Made by a program: the position numbers and the translations under genes. DNA of 9,107 nucleotides, from contig DASTLA010000177.1 of assembly GCA_035715525.1 (NCBI GenBank), positions 1 through 9,107 on the forward strand, in the 5' to 3' direction. Below are positions 6,102 to 9,107 of this stretch, in pieces (position 1 is the stretch's first letter; each line of letters begins with the position of its first letter). The notes under the pieces were generated by a model. It ran no database searches. It worked only from the letters and a program-made list of their open reading frames with translations, and was not told the DNA's origin. Origin of the DNA: JAHBWI01 sp035715525 (GTDB lineage Bacteria; Nitrospirota; Nitrospiria; Nitrospirales; Nitrospiraceae).

Positions 6102-7010
6102 CTACGGGGCCACCTGCTGTTTCTTTGGAGCGGGTTTCGGTTTGGCTTTCGCCGGTGGAACGGCCTTCTCACTTTGCTGTTTCTTCAGTTGGTCGAGCTC
6201 GTCTCGCAGCCGCTGCAGCTCTTCCGCTTGCTTCACGACGAGATCTTTGGTGGATTGCAGCTCCTGCTCCAGCCGGATTTGTTCGACGGCGGCGTTCACT
6301 TGCGCAGCACCGGGCGGCGGAGGAACAGCGGTCCCGGCCGAAGGCGGAATGAGGCCTCGCAGCGCTTCGTGATTCACCGCGATCCGCGGATGATCCGGTT
6401 CGATGATCATCCAGGATTGCGGGGCGTCCGCCTTGACGACCGCTTGGTCCGGCCTAAAGATCAGCCCATAGGAGGCGAGCTTCCCGTCGGGTCGGCCCGC
6501 AGGGGTGCGGTAGCGCGCGAGCGTAAAGCGAAGAATGCTTTTGTAGACGTACAGCGTGGCGTCCGTCGTCAAGCCGTCGTCCTTGACGGCAATCTTCACG
6601 CGCTGATCCGGCTCGGCTTCCGAGAGGGCCTTCGCGATCAAGGGTGCCAGAAACTCTACCTCTTCATGCGAATAGAGTGGGTACGTGCCGCGGGCTTCAC
6701 CCGGAGTGGCCGGCTCGACACCGGTGATCTGTAAACCGGAAAGGAAGGCCGCCGCCTGGGCCGGCTGGACATCTGCGGGATGGGATGCTTGGAACGAGTT
6801 CAACGGGCCGCTGTAGCGGGCAGTACTCCCTCGGCTGCTCAATCGTTCGAGCGCCACCGTTCCCAATGGGCTCTCTCCAACCTTTTTAGTCGGAGGTCCT
6901 CCGCTGCAGCCCGACAAGATCACACAGCAGAGTAGGATGCCCTGGGCGGCCGACATCGCCCACAACGTTCGATGGAATCGATGGCGCGGGCCTGAAGGGC
7001 TGGATGGCAT
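6102..7010 (-). CDS. Uncharacterised lipoprotein with C-terminal coiled coil
   Basis: I do not recognise this 302-residue protein. The N-terminus is a lipoprotein signal: basic residues R9, R11, R14, a hydrophobic stretch about 21-32, and the lipobox L32-S33-G34-C35 followed by Ser. S36 disfavours inner-membrane retention by the Asp+2 rule, so an outer-membrane anchor is inferred. Residues ~70-215 form a compact mixed domain containing YSHEEVEFLAPLIAKALSEA and a segment with alternating hydrophobics (ATLYVYKSILRFTLARYR). A proline-rich linker (222-234) leads to a likely coiled coil (about 237-281, rich in Glu, Lys, Gln, Leu). A Lys/Pro/Ala tail follows (284-302), which could cross or contact peptidoglycan. 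The start at 7010 gives a better signal peptide than M19, though neither has a Shine-Dalgarno sequence. It is convergent with ureD and divergent from nadE, so a urease link is unlikely. Confidence 0.8.
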   Translation of the reverse strand: MPSSPSGPRHRFHRTLWAMSAAQGILLCCVILSGCSGGPPTKKVGESPLGTVALERLSSRGSTARYSGPLNSFQASHPADVQPAQAAAFLSGLQITGVEPATPGEARGTYPLYSHEEVEFLAPLIAKALSEAEPDQRVKIAVKDDGLTTDATLYVYKSILRFTLARYRTPAGRPDGKLASYGLIFRPDQAVVKADAPQSWMIIEPDHPRIAVNHEALRGLIPPSAGTAVPPPPGAAQVNAAVEQIRLEQELQSTKDLVVKQAEELQRLRDELDQLKKQQSEKAVPPAKAKPKPAPKKQQVAP

Positions 7011-7079
7011 GGCGCGCTAGTGTAGCATAACCCCTGCGGCTAACGGCACGTTTCGCTAAGAGAATCGGGGAAAAATGAA
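7011..7079. other. Upstream region of the minus-strand lipoprotein gene
   Basis: Read on the minus strand, TATGCT (7028-7023) and TACACT (7024-7019) are possible -10 boxes, but no good -35 box stands at the right distance. Either would put the start of transcription within a few bases of the ATG at 7010, making the mRNA nearly leaderless. That would fit the missing ribosome-binding site. Support is weak. Confidence 0.25.
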
Positions 7080-7109
7080 TTGACACTCCGCTTTCCAGGG
7101 TGCTATACA
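7080..7109 (+). promoter_or_regulatory. Strong sigma70-type extended -10 promoter upstream of nadE
   Basis: A perfect -35 box TTGACA (7080-7085) is followed after 18 bases by TATACA (7104-7109). TG at 7101-7102 plus one base makes an extended -10 (TGcTATACA). This is the best promoter in the window. The expected transcription start is about A7116, exactly where the first structured RNA element begins. nadE starts 175 bases further downstream. Confidence 0.75.
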
Positions 7110-7115
7110 TGCCCC

Positions 7116-7224
7116 ACGTTTTTCGGAGACAAAGGAGTCTCCGACGTACGTTCCGTTACATACGAGTAAGGACAACGACGTCCTCCGATTCAGGAGACTC
7201 CTGGGTCAGAGGGCGTTTTTTTTT
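7116..7224 (+). ncRNA. Structured nadE leader: candidate attenuator/riboswitch or small RNA
   Basis: This is an RNA of about 109 nt between the strong promoter and a T9 terminator. Hairpin 1 is TCGGAGAC (7123-7130) pairing perfectly with GTCTCCGA (7137-7144) around loop AAAGGA, extendable by ACG/CGT (7116-7118 with 7145-7147) across a U-bulge. A single-stranded segment follows (about 7152-7176), then the terminator hairpin. An alternative fold is visible: AGGAGTCTCC (7133-7142) is the exact reverse complement of GGAGACTCCT (7193-7202). The adjacent 7143-7152 pairs with 7174-7182, leaving one bulged base (A7148). These ~19 pairs would destroy both hairpin 1 and the terminator. Such exclusive folds are typical of transcription attenuators. 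The ligand or trigger is unknown, and I match it to no Rfam family from memory. A free-standing small RNA is the main alternative. Confidence 0.6.
7178..7224 (+). terminator. Very strong intrinsic terminator in the nadE leader
   Basis: Left arm 7178-7195 pairs with 7199-7216 around the loop GAC. Over 18 positions there are 14 Watson-Crick pairs, three G-T wobbles and one C/A mismatch. Nine consecutive T residues (7216-7224) follow at once. It sits only 66 bases before the nadE start and points toward nadE, so it must either end a separate small RNA or be conditionally bypassed to let nadE be expressed. Confidence 0.85.
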
Positions 7225-7290
7225 GATGAAGGCGGTCTGTCGCTTCGTTCTCAGTCCCTTACCCACTGACCGATCCTACAGAGTCGATTG

Positions 7291-9057
7291 ATGATGCGCC
7301 CCATCCGAATTGCCATGGTCCAGATGAATCCGACGGTCGGAGACTTGTCGGGCAACGTGCGTCGAATTGTGAGGCGGATCCGCGAGGCCCGTGCGGCCCA
7401 GGCCGATTTGGTGGCATTCCCGGAGTTGAGCATCACGGGCTATCCGCCAGAAGATCTGATCCTGAAACCGCGTTTCGTGGAAGACACTCACCGGGCATTG
7501 AGGGCGGTGGCGGCCGAAACGAGGGGCATTGTCGTAGTGGTGGGCTACGTGGGACAGGGCGCGGCCATCGCATCGTCGCCGGCCACGATTGTGCCGGCCG
7601 GGGCCCATCATCTCTACAATGCTGCGGCGCTGCTGGCGAACAAAAAGATCGTCGCTTCGCATTGTAAATGGTACCTGCCGAACTACGGGGTGTTCGACGA
7701 GAGCCGATATTTTCAAGCCGGTCGCCGCCTGCCGTTGCTCTTAGTCAATGGCACGACCATCGGGGTCAACATCTGCGAGGACATCTGGTATCCCGAGGGT
7801 CCGACGCGACTTCAGTCCCTCGCCGGGGCTGAGATCATTGTGAACATCAACGCCTCGCCGTTCCATCTGGGCAAGGGCCGATTGCGCGAACAGATGCTCG
7901 CGACGCGGGCGCGCGAGAATCAGGTGATCGTCACCTATACGAATACGGTTGGAGGACAGGACGAGCTGGTGTTCGACGGCAACAGCCTTATTTTCGATCA
8001 TACGGGGGACCTCGTCGCCCGCGGTAAGGCATTCGAAGAAGATGTAATCATCGCCGATCTGGACGCTTCGGCGGTGCGGTTGGCCCGCCTCGCCCAAGGC
8101 CGCAAAAGGAGCTTGCCGCCGCGCGTGGCGGCCGTGGTGGATCGTGTCACCGTCTCGCTCCCGACCAAGAAACAGCGCGGAATGATCGTGCCGTCTTTCA
8201 GTCCGCAGTTGGACGGGCTCGATGAAGTCTATCGAGCGCTGGTGCTGGGTGTGCAGGACTACGTGCAGAAGAACGGATTCAAGCGCGTCGTGATCGGCCT
8301 GAGCGGTGGTGTCGATTCCGCGCTCACGGCCGCGATTGCAGTCGATGCGCTGGGAGCGACGAACGTGCTGGGTATCTTCATGCCCTCGCCCTACACTTCG
8401 AGGGAGAGTCGCGAGGATGTCGTCGACCTTGCAGGCCGCTTGGGCATCAGGCTCGATACGATCGCCATTACGGGCATGTTCAAGGGATATCTACGGGCGC
8501 TCGCCCGTCCGTTCACAGGTACCAAACCCGATACTGCGGAGGAGAATATCCAGGCGCGTATCAGAGGCAATCTTCTCATGGCTTATTCGAACAAGTTCGG
8601 CCATCTCGTCCTGACGACCGGAAACAAGAGCGAAATGAGCGTCGGATACGCCACGCTCTATGGCGATATGGCCGGCGGCTTCGCCGTTATTAAGGATGTG
8701 CCCAAGACGATGGTGTACGAGTTGTCTCATCTCCGGAATCTCGCCGGGCCCGAGCCGGTGATTCCGAAACGCGTCTTGGACCGCGCGCCGACGGCGGAGT
8801 TGCGGCTCGATCAAAAGGACGAAGACAGCTTGCCGCCATACCCCATCCTTGATCCGATTTTGAAAGCGTACGTGGAGGAAGATCGCGCCTTGGAGGACAT
8901 CGTCGCGATGGGGTTCGATCGCGAAACGGTCGCGCGGGTCATTTCGATGGTGGATCGAAGCGAATACAAGCGGCGGCAGGCTCCGCTGGGGATCAAGATT
9001 ACACATCGGGCCTTCGGCAAGGATCGCCGAATGCCCATTACGAATCGGTATCATTGA
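7291..9057 (+). CDS. nadE: Glutamine-dependent NAD+ synthetase NadE
   Basis: This 588-residue protein catalyses the last step of NAD+ synthesis, amidating nicotinic acid adenine dinucleotide with ammonia released from glutamine, in the cytosol. The N-terminal nitrilase-type glutaminase domain (about 1-270) has the Glu-Lys-Cys triad E45 (FPELSITGYP), K126 (CKWYLPNYGVFDE) and C162 (GVNICEDIW). The C-terminal synthetase domain has the ATP-pyrophosphatase P-loop S338-GGVD-S343, the TTGNKSEMSVGYATLYGDMAG segment, and the family ending EYKRRQAPLGIK...FGKDRRMPITNRYH. It is therefore the long, glutamine-using form, not the short ammonia-only form. ATG 7291 and ATG 7294 are adjacent; both lack a good ribosome-binding site (only GAG at 7281-7283). 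The upstream leader contains a strong promoter and terminator, so expression may be controlled by attenuation. Confidence 0.97.
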   Translation: MMRPIRIAMVQMNPTVGDLSGNVRRIVRRIREARAAQADLVAFPELSITGYPPEDLILKPRFVEDTHRALRAVAAETRGIVVVVGYVGQGAAIASSPATIVPAGAHHLYNAAALLANKKIVASHCKWYLPNYGVFDESRYFQAGRRLPLLLVNGTTIGVNICEDIWYPEGPTRLQSLAGAEIIVNINASPFHLGKGRLREQMLATRARENQVIVTYTNTVGGQDELVFDGNSLIFDHTGDLVARGKAFEEDVIIADLDASAVRLARLAQGRKRSLPPRVAAVVDRVTVSLPTKKQRGMIVPSFSPQLDGLDEVYRALVLGVQDYVQKNGFKRVVIGLSGGVDSALTAAIAVDALGATNVLGIFMPSPYTSRESREDVVDLAGRLGIRLDTIAITGMFKGYLRALARPFTGTKPDTAEENIQARIRGNLLMAYSNKFGHLVLTTGNKSEMSVGYATLYGDMAGGFAVIKDVPKTMVYELSHLRNLAGPEPVIPKRVLDRAPTAELRLDQKDEDSLPPYPILDPILKAYVEEDRALEDIVAMGFDRETVARVISMVDRSEYKRRQAPLGIKITHRAFGKDRRMPITNRYH

Positions 9058-9107
9058 GCACGGGCCGAGACATCGATCATGCGCAATGATGCGACAGTTT
9101 CCTGCGC

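Noticed and set aside
7116..7224. SRP RNA (4.5S), 6S RNA or known NAD+ riboswitch
   Set aside because: GGGTCAG at 7203-7209 recalls the SRP RNA core, but the conserved GGAAG/AGCAG internal loop is missing. The length is too short for 6S RNA. I cannot match the conserved bases of the NAD+-I or NAD+-II riboswitches.
7109..7291. 60-codon Arg-rich frame through the whole nadE leader, as a possible leader peptide
   Set aside because: Its ATG (7109-7111) lies before the predicted transcription start at 7116, and it reads straight through the terminator. The Arg richness is a by-product of the structured RNA.
9079..9107. Start of a further gene after nadE (ATG 9079, MRNDATVSC...)
   Set aside because: Only nine codons are visible before the window ends, with no clear ribosome-binding site and no recognisable sequence.

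Overview
The window is a GC-rich bacterial segment with tightly packed genes. It carries the end of a urea ABC transporter (urtE), a complete urease operon in the order ureA-ureB-ureC-ureF-ureG-ureD, an uncharacterised lipoprotein gene on the opposite strand, and a glutamine-dependent NAD+ synthetase gene (nadE). Separate ureA and ureB genes, adjacent urt genes and no ureE fit a ureolytic Nitrospira (nitrite-oxidising or comammox Nitrospirota). This is inference from gene content, not from a marker gene, and another Gram-negative lineage is possible.

Layout. Positions 1-309 hold the 3' end of urtE. Positions 310-523 are non-coding with one plausible sigma70-type promoter. Positions 524-952 encode a small predicted lipoprotein between the transport and urease genes. 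Positions 1024-6077 carry ureABC (three enzyme subunits) and ureFGD (nickel-insertion chaperones), all on the plus strand. The ureB-ureC junction is unusual. A GC-rich palindromic repeat supplies the last ~15 codons of ureB, and a second long inverted repeat lies in the 147-base gap before ureC. Positions 6102-7010 (minus strand) encode a lipoprotein with a C-terminal coiled coil, convergent with ureD. Positions 7011-7290 are a divergent intergenic region. Positions 7291-9057 encode NadE.

How it works together. UrtE helps power urea import. The UreABC apoenzyme is activated by UreD, UreF and UreG, and urea is hydrolysed to ammonia and CO2. All nickel ligands and the catalytic residues are visible in UreC, so the enzyme looks functional. 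NadE uses glutamine-derived ammonia to make NAD+; it is probably an independent transcription unit.

The most striking unexplained element is the nadE leader (about 7080-7224). It has a strong extended -10 promoter, a perfect 8-bp hairpin and a very strong intrinsic terminator with nine T residues. One strand of the first hairpin and the bases after it can also pair with the terminator over about 19 bp. That is the architecture of a transcription attenuator or riboswitch, or else of a bistable ~109-nt small RNA. I recognise no known family in it.
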